Part shown: positions 21,366 through 30,899 of the stretch, one piece after another | How the letters are laid out: every line of letters begins with the position of its first letter | How positions within the stretch are numbered: position 1 is the stretch's first letter | Assembly (NCBI GenBank): GCA_036936605.1 | Contig: JAUPFV010000002.1 | Span: 337,131,215 to 337,195,214, forward strand | Source: Limnanthes douglasii subsp. nivea | Taxonomy: Eukaryota > Streptophyta > Magnoliopsida > Brassicales > Limnanthaceae | DNA length: 64,000 nt | Direction: 5' to 3' | The notes under the pieces: generated by a model | Databases searched by the model: none | Seen by the model: only the letters and a program-made list of their open reading frames with translations | What the model was told of the DNA's origin: nothing | Position numbers and translations under genes: made by a program

Positions 21366-23185
21366 ATGCCTCGCAAAGCGCAAACTCATATTCGCCAGTC
21401 AGGATCAAACATTGATACGAAGGAACATGAGCTTGTTTCACGGTCACGATCACGGTCAGTTAGGCGTAGGCCTCGCACCGCCACTCCTGGGCCTACTGTA
21501 TCCCTTCTGCTTGGGATTCTGGATCAGTAGTTCCGGAGAGTTAATCCCCACGTGCCGATTCTTTATCCAGACTACAAACAGCATGAGGCATACAACGTGT
21601 TTATGGGAGATGTAAGTTATGATTTGTTTAACGTGCAGTGGATGATATTTTATATAATGTTTAACTTACTGAAATATTGTGTAGGTTCGTCGACCGTCGC
21701 AGTGTTACGCGATGTATGGTACCTATCGTGCATGGGATCTTACTAGGCAGGACATGGTGAGATAACAGTTTATGATGTCTTGCTTCGCTCCCCTCGTTGG
21801 TGTCTTGGAGCGTTGGAGTACCAACGTGCACCTGGTAGATGTGTTTATCGAGAGGTGGCATTCGGAGACCAACAACTTCCACTTCTCGTTCGGTGAGATG
21901 ACCATGACATTAGACGACTTCCATGCTATCACTGGTCTTCCGGTCACAGGTGATGATTTCGTGATTCAGTCTTTTCCTAGTGATGGACAACGTTTAGCAT
22001 AGTATTCCAGTTCACTAGATATACCCGTGGATGCTTATAGGAAGAAGTTAGCGAATAACAAGGGGGGAGAGGGGATAGTTCTAGATCTGTGCGGTTATAG
22101 TTTTTACGTGAGTAGTACATCCAGCCCTATACGATGGATGGCACTTTGTCTGATGCTATGGTAAAATGTGTCACTAGGGGTTATTTGCTCCACATGTTAG
22201 GCCGTTGTATTCTGTCGAACAAGACAGGGAACAATATATCATTAAATTACTTGTACTTCGTAAAGCGGTATAGGACATCTGTTAGATATAACTGGAGCCA
22301 ACATTTATTAGTTTAGATGTATCACCATCTAGGGAAATCGTCCATACACAACGCGTTAGGGATAGCAGGTTTTGTTGTCATGTTGGAGACGTAGATATAC
22401 AATCACTCCCCTTCCCCTTCTTGACTACGGTCAACACTCTCTACGAGCCTTGTATGCCTACTATGTGAAGATACATACCTCCACCTTATCGCACGGATGA
22501 TGAGACTAGTATCAACATCCGCCATTTAGTGTCTTCATTCAAGGAGCAGAATGTAAGTTATGATGATTTTTTATTTATTTATTAGTCATTCTTTTATTAT
22601 TACTTATCGTTGATGCAATCATTTTTAAATTATTCTGTAGGTCTGGTTCATGTTTTACAAGGATATACGCGAGAATTTCCCTTTCTGCGTTGTGGCCTGG
22701 ATAGACCATACGCTGAAGGAGTTTGACATAGTTGAGGTGTATTATTTATTGCAGGTCACTCGTCAGTTTGGGCATATTCAAGATATACCACCGTGACCGC
22801 GACCTATTTTATCAGCAGACATGAGGAGGCGTGTCAACATGCGCTATTTGTGGGATGAGGCTACATGGAGCTCATGATAGTCACACGTCGTTGATTCGAG
22901 GATTCTGGTGACATATATGTTATAGGCGGTCCTAGTACGTCCTCTTTGTATGATGTATCGATCAAGAACCACCTATGGTACACCCTGATTGATCCTACGT
23001 GCGATTCATCCAATGCACATATTCCAGATACCTCGAGAGTGATTAATTTGGAGGCACGGTTGTTTGACTTGGCTGATCATGTCATTGATGGATATTCCAG
23101 AGCAGACGAGATGACTATGAAGGAGATGTGTTGAGAGATGCACGAGTGTTCGCTTCTGGCGCATCGGTACCGCATGACTGATTGA
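21366..23185 (+). pseudogene. Plant mobile domain (PMD) protein pseudogene, unit B
   Basis: Same protein and architecture as the unit A copy: MPRKAQTHIRQSGSN start, intron 1 at 21612-21684 with intact GTAAGT and TGTGTAG sites, PMD core (FVSEER-like region replaced here by ETNNFHFSFGEMTMTLDDF, ITGLPVTG), and intron 2 with the TCTGTAG acceptor at 22639-22640. The C-terminal part reads SSLYDVSIKNHLWYTLID and DLADHVIDGYSRADEMT. It still carries the stop after GILDQ shared with unit A, plus private stops (after GQRLA, at about 22001, and after MTMKEMC). Because splice sites are intact here but lost in unit A, this copy is the better guide to the gene model. Confidence 0.85.
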
Positions 23186-23556
23186 CTGGATTTGTATTGT
23201 ATGACTACTGATTTTTACCACGTGACTGATTGATGGATATACTATTCTATGTTTTGGTTTTGGTGGTTGTTTTAGTTTTTAGCTTTTATTTATTTGTTAG
23301 TTATTCTGAATTTTTTGTGATTGATGCTTTTATTCTCAATTTTAGTTTTTAGTTTTCATTTACAATAATAATTCTCTATTATAAAATAAAATAACAATCA
23401 AACCCACATAGTTAAAATTTCACTTAAAAAACATGCGTACATAAAATTTCACTTAAAAACCTGCGTACATAGTAGAATAGTTTAACGCAAACAACAATAA
23501 AAAAACGACTTATGAGAGCATGCAAACTCAAAATAGAAGAGAATAAATCAGGATTC

Positions 23557-23934
23557 TCAATCGTCGAAGTCATATCCCATGTTGTCTACATAATTACCCC
23601 CATTCTCCTTTTCTGCAATCCTATCCTCAAGATACGCTACCATATCCATAATGATGTAGTACACCACCGTCATGTTCTAGACGGTAGCCACTTCTTGTTT
23701 AATTCTAAATGACAAATACAACAAACGGTGGAGCGATTTGACAGAAAGGTACCAGCGTCTGATTTCGTCACGGTTGCGCATAGCAAGATTTCTTGTTCCT
23801 TCACGTCCGTAGTTGAAATATATCATACACATAACACGCTCAAAAAATGCATCTTTGGTATCTTCCCCCATCTTTCGGCTGTCAACCTTCACTGTCTAAA
23901 GCATATGGTAGTCTTCATCGGGCGTAAACTCAAT
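23557..23934 (-). pseudogene. Convergent small gene of the PMD element, unit B (broken)
   Basis: This is the better-preserved homologue of 16782-17159. Segments in order: DEDYHML, a stop at codon 13, KMGEDTKDAFFERVMCMIY, FNYGREGTRNLAMRNRDEI, WYLSVKSLHRLLYLSFRIK, a second stop, then NMTVVYYIIMDMVAYLEDR and an acidic DNMGYDFDD terminus. The start codon is ATT where unit A has ATG. Only two internal stops remain, both shared with unit A, so they arose before the duplication. The function is unknown. Confidence 0.65.
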
Positions 23935-24359
23935 GTGTAAAAGTATTTATGTTTATTTTTGTTTTTTAATGTTTGATGGTTGTCATGTTGCATGATATTA
24001 CATGTTTTTTTATAGGTGGTTGCCAATTTAGGTGGGACTTGATTTTCGCGGGAGCATCATTTGACGGGAATCCCATTTGGCGGAAGTTGATATTAGGTCT
24101 CGTTATAGTGAGACCCCTAAATATAGAACCTCCGCTATAATGAGACCCATAATAATGGTGGATGAGATGTTTGTACGTTTGTAAGTATTAGGTGTCACAC
24201 AATTATTGGACTACTTGGTTTCTGTTATCCTTATCTTAAAAGTGTCGTTTATTGATTGGTATAGTAGGATTACGTTATCTGAAGTCAATAAATAAAACTT
24301 CCGCCATAATCACTCGCCGTATACCCAACTTTGCGCCAACAAACATTTGGAAACTATTG

Positions 24360-24749
24360 ATGGATTTTAGTGTGGCTGAAGACTACCATTTGGTTCAACC
24401 GGTGAAGGTTGTCGTTCGAGAGATGTTTGAAGACTCAAGCGATGCTTTCTTCGAATGTTTCTTTTGTAGGATATATTTCAATTACGGCATAGCTGGGGAA
24501 ACTAGTTACATAGCGCGAAACCGTGAGGAAGTGAAAACCAGGTATTTATATGTCCAACCACTCGAACGTTTGATGTTCCTCTCGTTTAAAATTATAAAAG
24601 AATCAAAACGTGCGTGGAACATGACGGTGGACGATTTCATTACTACGAAAATGATACTATATCTGGAGGATAGCATTGCATGTAGAGATGATGATATTTC
24701 CAACGACGTTGATATTGAAGACAACACCAGTTACGATTCCGACTTCTAG
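24360..24749 (+). CDS. Intact small protein of the PMD-element companion family
   Basis: This 129-aa open frame aligns along its whole length with the broken small genes at 16782-17159 and 23557-23934. It begins MDFSVAEDYHLVQPVKVV and continues DAFFECFFCRIYFNYG, RNREEVKTRYLYVQPLERL, MFLSFKIIKES, NMTVDDFITTKMILYLED and an acidic tail ending NTSYDSDF. Where the others have stops it has sense codons. An upstream in-frame ATG at 24252 would add 36 residues, but homology starts at 24360. It is divergent with the unit B small gene and sits 225 bp beyond the proposed right end of the PMD element, so it probably belongs to a second element in the opposite orientation. No known domain is recognised. 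The acidic tail and conserved Tyr/Phe core suggest a small nuclear or interaction protein, which is only a guess. Confidence 0.6.
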   Translation: MDFSVAEDYHLVQPVKVVVREMFEDSSDAFFECFFCRIYFNYGIAGETSYIARNREEVKTRYLYVQPLERLMFLSFKIIKESKRAWNMTVDDFITTKMILYLEDSIACRDDDISNDVDIEDNTSYDSDF

Positions 24750-25285
24750 ATTCTATGTTGGTGTTGTTTTATGTTTTATTTTTGTGTGTCGTTAATTGAG
24801 TGTTATTGTGGTTGTTTTTATGGTTTCCCATGTTTTTGTTTTTATGCTTTAATGTTGGCTAAGTTGGTCGTGTTATTGACAAACATCATATGGTATTGTT
24901 GTTTTGTTTATGTTTTCTTTTGATTATATCTTATGTTATTAGAACAAAACAAAAACAAAAATAATTTTTTTAATTCAAATAGGTATGTACAACATACCAT
25001 CCAACATACTGAGAAAAACAGAAAAACAAAAAAACAAAAACATAATGCATAATGCAGTAGCAAAAATTCCTCGAGGAGGAATACAAAAGTTGAAATACAC
25101 TTTGATAGCTTCAAACACATCATATTTAATAATTGGTCAACATTCTAAGTATAACCTAGAGTTGAATCCATAACTCCAAAGACACTGCAGGGATTGAGGT
25201 CAGTTATTAGTAATTTAATTTTTTCCATGGAAGGAGTACAAGTGAGTGCCTTGTTTTCTAGGTCTGTAATAATTTTAGGAATGAG

Positions 25286-26106
25286 TTATTTTATTAAGTT
25301 TACATTAAGATTATTATCAATAGTGTTCTGTTGACAATTAATGAGAGATTTGAAATATTGAATAGCAGAATCTCCAATTAGGGATTTTTTTTCAGTCCAA
25401 GTTCCATTTATAGTGATTCCATTCATCCTATTAAGCTTCCTTATTTTTTTAACATAATTCTGGAAAGTTTGAGTATTCTTGTCACCATGATTCAGCCAGA
25501 TGGTGGCACTCTTTTGCTTCCAAGAAGTTTCTTCTTTGGCAAACAAGAATAAATGAATTGCTCTAACTTTATTAAGACATTGATTATTTTCAGAATTAGA
25601 ATGATCTTGAAGGGTTCTCTCACAAAGTTTGACATCTTCTGCTTTGGCAATATTGTAAAAAATATTGCCAAATACCCCTTTGTGAAAATTGTTGAATATG
25701 TTAATTGCTCAGTAGCTTTTGTAATAATTTTGAAGTCTCCTACTGTAATCCAAGGTAAGTTACTTTCAGAAATAAGTCTTAGGTTATCCCAAAGAGTCAA
25801 TCTTTGGGATCTGGTGTATTTGGCATAGACAAATGTGACCATCACTTCAATACTTGAAGGATAAGTCACAATTGTGTTCATACATTGCTTATTATTCATT
25901 TTAACTTGAATTTTATAATTGTTTCTCCATATTAACCAAATTTTATTATTAATCTTTGCTAAGTTGGAATCAAAACCTAGGTATTTAGTGATATTATCAA
26001 TTTTAGATCTTGATATCATTGGCTTCTGAAGAGCAATGAGATCCATTTTTTCAGATTTCACTATAGACTTAATTCTTCTAATCCAGCTAAGAAATTTAAT
26101 AGTCAT
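25286..26106 (-). pseudogene. LINE ORF2 N-terminus: APE-type endonuclease
   Basis: The endonuclease nicks target DNA for target-primed reverse transcription. Visible motifs: MDLIALQKPMI (catalytic Glu of LQE is Lys), NKIWLIWRN, MVTFVYAKY, LPWITVGDFKII (catalytic Asn of GDFN is Lys). A frameshift at about 25550 leads to ETSWKQKSATIWLNHGDKN, which normally precedes the RT. Two catalytic residues are changed, so it is inactive independent of truncation. Confidence 0.75.
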
Positions 26107-27244
26107 ATGGTTTTAGATGAAGATGATCTAAAAGATCCTTTGATAATCAAAGTTTTGTTAATGAGGTTGCACTTAAGACTTTTGGTTTTAGTTCTGATTG
26201 TTTTCTTATTAATTGTTTTATTAAGCTTTTTATCTGTAACTAATTCTTTACTTGGTGAGGCAGGGAGACTGAGAGTTTGTCTACATTCTAGAGATTCAGG
26301 TTCTTTATCTAATGTATCTTCATTAAGTGGATTGAAAAAATTACTAATATTGATGAATTGAATTGCTTCAATCACATCAGTATTGGTGATATCAGGTGGT
26401 TCTTTATCTTGATTCATAATTAATTCAGATTGAGTTTTTAATTGATGTTGAGGTGTTATATTGGTTATCTCTTTACTTTTATGAGATAAATTTAAAGAAT
26501 TATCTAAATTGGTTAAATAAATTACAGGCTTATCAGTAACTTTATCAATAATTTTTTTAATAATGTGAGTTTCTGAATTGGTAGATTTAACCTTCTTAGT
26601 CCAGATTTCTTTAGTTTTATTAGGTTGAAAATGTTGATTATTCATCAATTCATTCTGATTTAAGTTCGTAAAGAATTCCTTTTGACAATTTGAATTAGAC
26701 CAATATGTTTGCAAGTTTTACGGTATGGAGGAATATCACGATATGTGATATCCTGCCATAAATCATCTCCCTCACCAAAGCTTATCCATAGGTTTTTGGG
26801 GAGAGATTTCGATATGTCCACTAAATTCCATGCTTTGCACATATTATAACTGATTCGATTATTATTTGGAACCCATATTTATGGCAATTTGGTGATTGTT
26901 ATCCAGACAAGTGAAATTGGTGATTCAATTTTAGGATGAAATTTGGGCGACCATTTTAATATCCTATAAGAAAGATTACCTATAGTCATAATATATCTTT
27001 TCCAGAAGATTTTAACATCTTCAATTGAATCAAACTCAATGAAGAAGTGTCTATAGTCCAAGATAACTACGGTATAAGGGATAACAAAAGATTTCTCGAG
27101 CTTGAAATCTTGATCTCCTTCCCTTGGCCATCTAGGTGTGACTTCAAATACCGGATTGTTGATTACTTGAGGTCTTGCTTCTGGGTTTGATTTCTGAAGC
27201 AAAGGAAAAATATTAGGGTTTGAGATGTCTGGCTTCTCAATCAA
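26103..27244 (-). pseudogene. LINE ORF1 (DUF4283, gag-like RNA-binding protein)
   Basis: It starts MIEKPDISNPNIFPLLQKS (27244). It has the DUF4283 pattern YRHFFIEFDSIEDVKIFW, then GNLSYRILKWSPKFHPKIE (26930-27060), and a short knuckle-like segment PPYRKTCKHIG (about 26720). A long Asn/Lys/Thr-rich tail (26103-26714) follows. The frame is broken near 26880 and 26715. The product would package LINE RNA. Confidence 0.7.
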
Positions 27245-27250
27245 TCATTG

Positions 27251-27845
27251 TTGGGATGTTCACTGTATTTTGTGAAGTAATTGATTCGTTGTGGGGATTG
27301 GTCAGATTATGGGCAAAAAAAGGATGTGAATCAAGAATACGCTTTTAGTTTCTTAGAGGGTATCATCCTCTTAACGATCTACCATGCATTATACTAATTA
27401 TATAGATGAAAGTTTTTACGGACGATAATTAATCGGATGGAGGGAGGTATTATTAAATTCGTAATTTAATTTATTTTTATTTTTTAAAATATGTTGGATT
27501 TAGATATTTTCGGATAATATATTGTTTTTTTTCAAACAAATCTGTTGTGTTTGGATATCCGTCCGAAGTTCGAGCACCCATTAATTATTTATTTATGTAT
27601 AATGTTTTTTCTAAATTAACTACTTATTGAAAAATATTAAAAAATATAAAAATAATATATCAAAATAATAACAATATACCCAATATAAATTTTAAACTTA
27701 ATAACAATTCTATAAAACAAATTTATTGTTTACTTTTCATATTTATTTAAATTTTTAATAATATTTTTAAATACATGAATTTATTAAATAATTTATTTAT
27801 TTATTAAATATAAATTAGTTTAAAATAATTTTAAATAATAATTTC
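27251..27845. other. AT-rich spacer, no gene seen
   Basis: This separates the LINE 5' end from the HOS15-like pseudogene. It contains only A/T runs and no repeat that I could assign. Confidence 0.6.
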
Positions 27846-28696
27846 TTTAGATCAAATCTTAAGTCTAACATACATTCAGCGTTGTTAGCGAAGCTGGCAC
27901 CGATTTTGTCACCTTCTTTATTCCAACAAACTTCAAATATGCCTTCAAATATACCTCCACTGCCGGAATATGTTTTAATAACTTTTCCTTGCTTCAATGT
28001 CTTAGATGTGCATGGATTTGTCTAGAGATCCACTGGCTAGATATTCTCCTTTTGGTCTAAATGCTACCGAGTACACGCCATATTTTTGTCCATGGACGAT
28101 CCACAACCAAAATTAAGTATGCCAAAAATAACATAAACCATATTAACAAAAAATAAATATTTACATATTATATTATAAAAATATATCAATATTTCACTTA
28201 ACAAAAAAATAGAAGTAGGTTCTTCGGATAGCCTTTCAGTTGATCCATTTCCGATAATAGATCATACTCCGAAATTTTAGAGGTAGACGTAAAAGCTTTG
28301 AGTGTAAGAGTAAGAATTCTTACCATTATACTCAATATTTATTTTGAATTTAGAGCATATTTGGTTACCCTCTAAATCCGTCCATGTCTGCCCATTGAAG
28401 CTGTGGAGAAGCTTCCTTTATTCTGCATCCCGTAGTTTCACTTGTTTGAATCAAATGGTGAATTGAGTTATTTGTTCCAAATCTATAGGACTCCATCTGA
28501 TAGTATATATCTCCTTAGTGTGCTCATTCAGGTCATGGACATACTTGTCCTGCTTTATACTCCATATCTTTGTTGCGATATCATTAGAGCACGATGCCGG
28601 TAATGAACCTGTTGGATCCAATTTAACACAATTAACCTCACCCTGATACCTAGAAAAAAACTTTGATATGAAGGGTTTCTCCAATTTTACACACAT
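27846..28696 (-). pseudogene. HOS15/TBL1-like WD40 pseudogene (C-terminal blades)
   Basis: HOS15 is the plant TBL1-type WD40 corepressor subunit that works with histone deacetylases. From 28696: YQGEVNCVKLDPTGSLPASC, then SNDIATKIW, QDKYVHDLNEHTKEIYTIRW (28480-28640). Then 28010-28107: [22 protein letters not shown]. Then 27850-27997: [39 protein letters not shown]. These correspond to the last WD repeats in order. The gap between 28440 and 28110 is partly non-homologous and may hold an old intron. Defects are a frameshift after SMHI, missing segments and an in-frame GIFE duplication. Only the C-terminal part is present. It is a dispersed fragment of a host gene rather than a working copy. 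Confidence 0.82.
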
Positions 28697-28821
28697 AAAT
28701 CATGTTGGTTGCTTGTAGCAAACGGTAAACTTGTCCGCTAGTCAACATCCAGTGTTAGGCTTGTATGAAATTCAAACTGCTGCCTCTACTCTTTTGTTTA
28801 TTAGATTTATTTTGAATTCTT

Positions 28822-29059
28822 TGTCACAAGTTAGTGCACTCTTTACTCTTGTAATATAATTTACAAGTAGACATACAGTTCCAACTAGTTTCCAAACTAT
28901 AGTGGAATAGTGGGAATTATACTAGAAGTTAAAGAGTTCCCAACTATTAAATGATGTTAGTGGAGTACTGAAGAAATTATATTTTCTATAAGTGTTGAAC
29001 TTATGTTTTTAATTTTTTAAGTAATAAAATCAAACTTCTTATCTGTTCAAATTGTTTCG
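28822..29059 (+). repeat. Copia 5' LTR
   Basis: It aligns with 33997-34253. The terminus here is TTTCG where the 3' LTR has TTTA, both presumably decayed from a CA end. Confidence 0.88.
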
Positions 29060-29179
29060 TGGTATGAGAGCAAGGTCTCTGCGTATCAAGTGTTTGATTC
29101 TATTATCCAGTGAAATAAAAATCTTCTCAATTGTTATTACTTTTAAATCAATATGAAAGGAAGTAATTAAGATTCTCTT

Positions 29180-29940
29180 ATGTCTACAAAGAAGTTTGTT
29201 GGAACCAATTACCAATATCAACGGTTGTGTATGGAGGATTTCTTTCAAGAAAAAAGATTTATGGGATCTTGTTTCCGGTACCGAGATACTTCCCAGCGAT
29301 ACTCCAGAAAATGCTGAGTTAAGGAGGAAATGGAAAGTAAGGTGCGAAAAGGCTTTATTCGTGTTGAGAACTTCAATCACTAAAGATTTGATTAATCATG
29401 TTCATGCATGGATTCTCCAAAGGATATATGGGATACTCTTGACAGGTTATTTACCAAGAAAAATACTATGCATCTTCAATACATAGAGAATGAGCTTGCT
29501 TCTTTAACGCATGATAATATGTCAATCTCCGATTACTTTCTTAAAGTCCAGAATTTTTGTTCAGAAATTTCAGGTTTGGATAGTGATGAACCTATTAGTG
29601 ATGCAAGGCTAAGACGTTATTTGATTTGTGGATTACGACTCGACTTCATGCCGTTTATATCATCAATACAAGGTTGGGTTAACCAACCATCAATTGTTGG
29701 GTTAGAGAACCTACTCTCTAACCATGAAGCATTGGTTAAACAAATGCTTGGTAAGTATTCAACTGATGTTGAAGACACACTCTTTACTAAAGACAAGTCA
29801 AGATGGAAAAACAAACAAAGTTATTTTTAAAATGGTGGTAAGCAGAAAATGAATGAGGGGTAGTCATCAAACCACTCTAAACTGACATGTTTCAAATGCG
29901 GAAGGACTCGACATATGAAGTTAAATTTTCGTGCAAAGTT
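29180..29940 (+). pseudogene. Copia gag (UBN2 type) with zinc knuckle
   Basis: It starts MSTKKFVGTNYQYQRLCMED, shifts frame near 29250 into KKDLWDLVSGTE, and shifts again near 29408 into DSPKDIWDTLDRLFTKKN, IENELASL and the LRRYLICGLRL pattern of UBN2 capsid domains. A CCHC knuckle, CFKCGRTRHM, occurs at about 29889. The product would form the virus-like particle in the cytoplasm. At least two frameshifts plus a stop at about 29828 disable it. Confidence 0.82.
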
Positions 29941-30360
29941 TGTTTATAAGAAGTGTGATAACCAAATTATTATTCGAAAATCGTCAAATCAGATGCAAAT
30001 GTTGCACATGAGAGTGAAGATAAAAATGAGCTACATTGGGAAAATTGTTTCTCAATTGAGGTTATTAATCAACCGAACACCATTGCTTCTGATACACATC
30101 GATCTAAAAATAAATCGGAGGTTAATACTAGTTGTATTAACTACAAATATGAGTGGATCATTGATTCAGGTTGCTCACATCATATTATCTGTAATCTTCT
30201 ATACTTTCTGATATTCGTTCTCATTTGAGCAAACGAGTAATTGTGACAATAGACTACTCATTACATCTAGCAGTGAAAGAAGGTGATTTCAATGTAGAGG
30301 CTACCAATTTAGATGATAAAAGTCCTACACTTGAAAACATATACCAAGTATCGAGTTTAA

Positions 30361-30627
30361 GGCTAAGAACCTTGGTTAGTCACTGGACTTTGTCATGTGT
30401 ATCAAAAATGCCACTGATGTCTTTTTTGTATCAAAAGAGTCATTTTTGTTGGTTTCATTTTGCATATTTGGTCACTTTTGTTTGTCTTGATTTGCATATT
30501 TGGTCACCCGTGAGTGACCACGGATGTAACAAAAAGCCAACAAAAGTGACCGTTTTGATACAAAAAAACATCAATGGCATATTTGATACACATGACAAAC
30601 TCTGGTGACTAACCAAGATTCTTAGCC
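30361..30627. mobile_element. MULE-type MITE, 267 bp, 9-bp TSD, inside copia pol
   Basis: The TIRs are about 93 bp with roughly 90% identity. The left starts GGCTAAGAACCTTGGTTAGT; the right, reverse-complemented, starts GGCTAAGAATCTTGGTTAGT. They leave a central loop of about 80 bp. Target duplications CGAGTTTAA at 30352-30360 and 30628-30636 are exact. A 9-bp TSD and long TIRs are diagnostic of Mutator-derived MITEs. It has no coding capacity. Confidence 0.95.
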
Positions 30628-30899
30628 CGAGTTTAAAGAAGAATCTTACCTCTATTTCTCAAATCACAAATTCCGGTAAGTATGTTTTATTCGGACCAAA
30701 TGATATTCAGATTCTTGATGATTATAAAGTGTTGATGCTAATGTCTTATTCACCGGAAGAAAGGAAAACTCTTTACATATTTTATTTGCAAGTGAGGTGT
30801 ATGTAGAAAAGACAAGTCAAAATACAATAATTTCACTTTGGAATGCTCGACTCGGACATGTTGGTAATTCAACTATTGCAATAAATATCAACTAATAGA

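Larger units (their letters stand above)
17214..23986. repeat. Tandem duplication, unit B
   Basis: The second copy of the unit begins directly at the junction 17211/17214, where the 3' flank of the PMD-element small gene is joined to sequence otherwise found 290 bp downstream of SEC13. Identity to unit A ends at TGTCAT (23981-23986). Beyond that, B continues into what seems to be the original right part of the PMD element. Many substitutions and small indels separate the two, so the duplication is not recent. Confidence 0.9.
20637..24135 (+). mobile_element. PMD-bearing TIR element, unit B copy (most complete)
   Basis: The left TIR is TGGACAAAGCTATTTTAAGA at 20637 with two following GGCTATAATGAGA units. 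The proposed right end is 24095-24135 (AGGTCTCGTTATAG ... CCTAAATATAGA), which resembles the right TIR of the 11566-12632 element (GGTCTCATTATAG ... CCCAATATAGA). The element would be about 3.5 kb with PMD (+) and the small gene (-). No transposase is seen. The left end is secure by comparison of three copies; the right end is tentative. Confidence 0.6.
25190..27250 (-). mobile_element. LINE, 5' half only (ORF1 and endonuclease, no RT)
   Basis: The element reads right to left from 27250. It contains ORF1 with a DUF4283-like domain, then the endonuclease, then the segment before the reverse transcriptase (25286-25546), and then stops near 25190. LINEs are usually truncated at the 5' end; here the RT and everything downstream are missing, so a later deletion or insertion cut the 3' part. 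It is of the same plant LINE type as the elements at 40228 and 59290. Confidence 0.8.

Noticed and set aside
23728..23940. 70-aa + strand frame
   Set aside because: Same reason: mirror of the - strand small gene in unit B.
25553..26361. Two + strand frames
   Set aside because: These are antisense shadows of the LINE endonuclease and ORF1.
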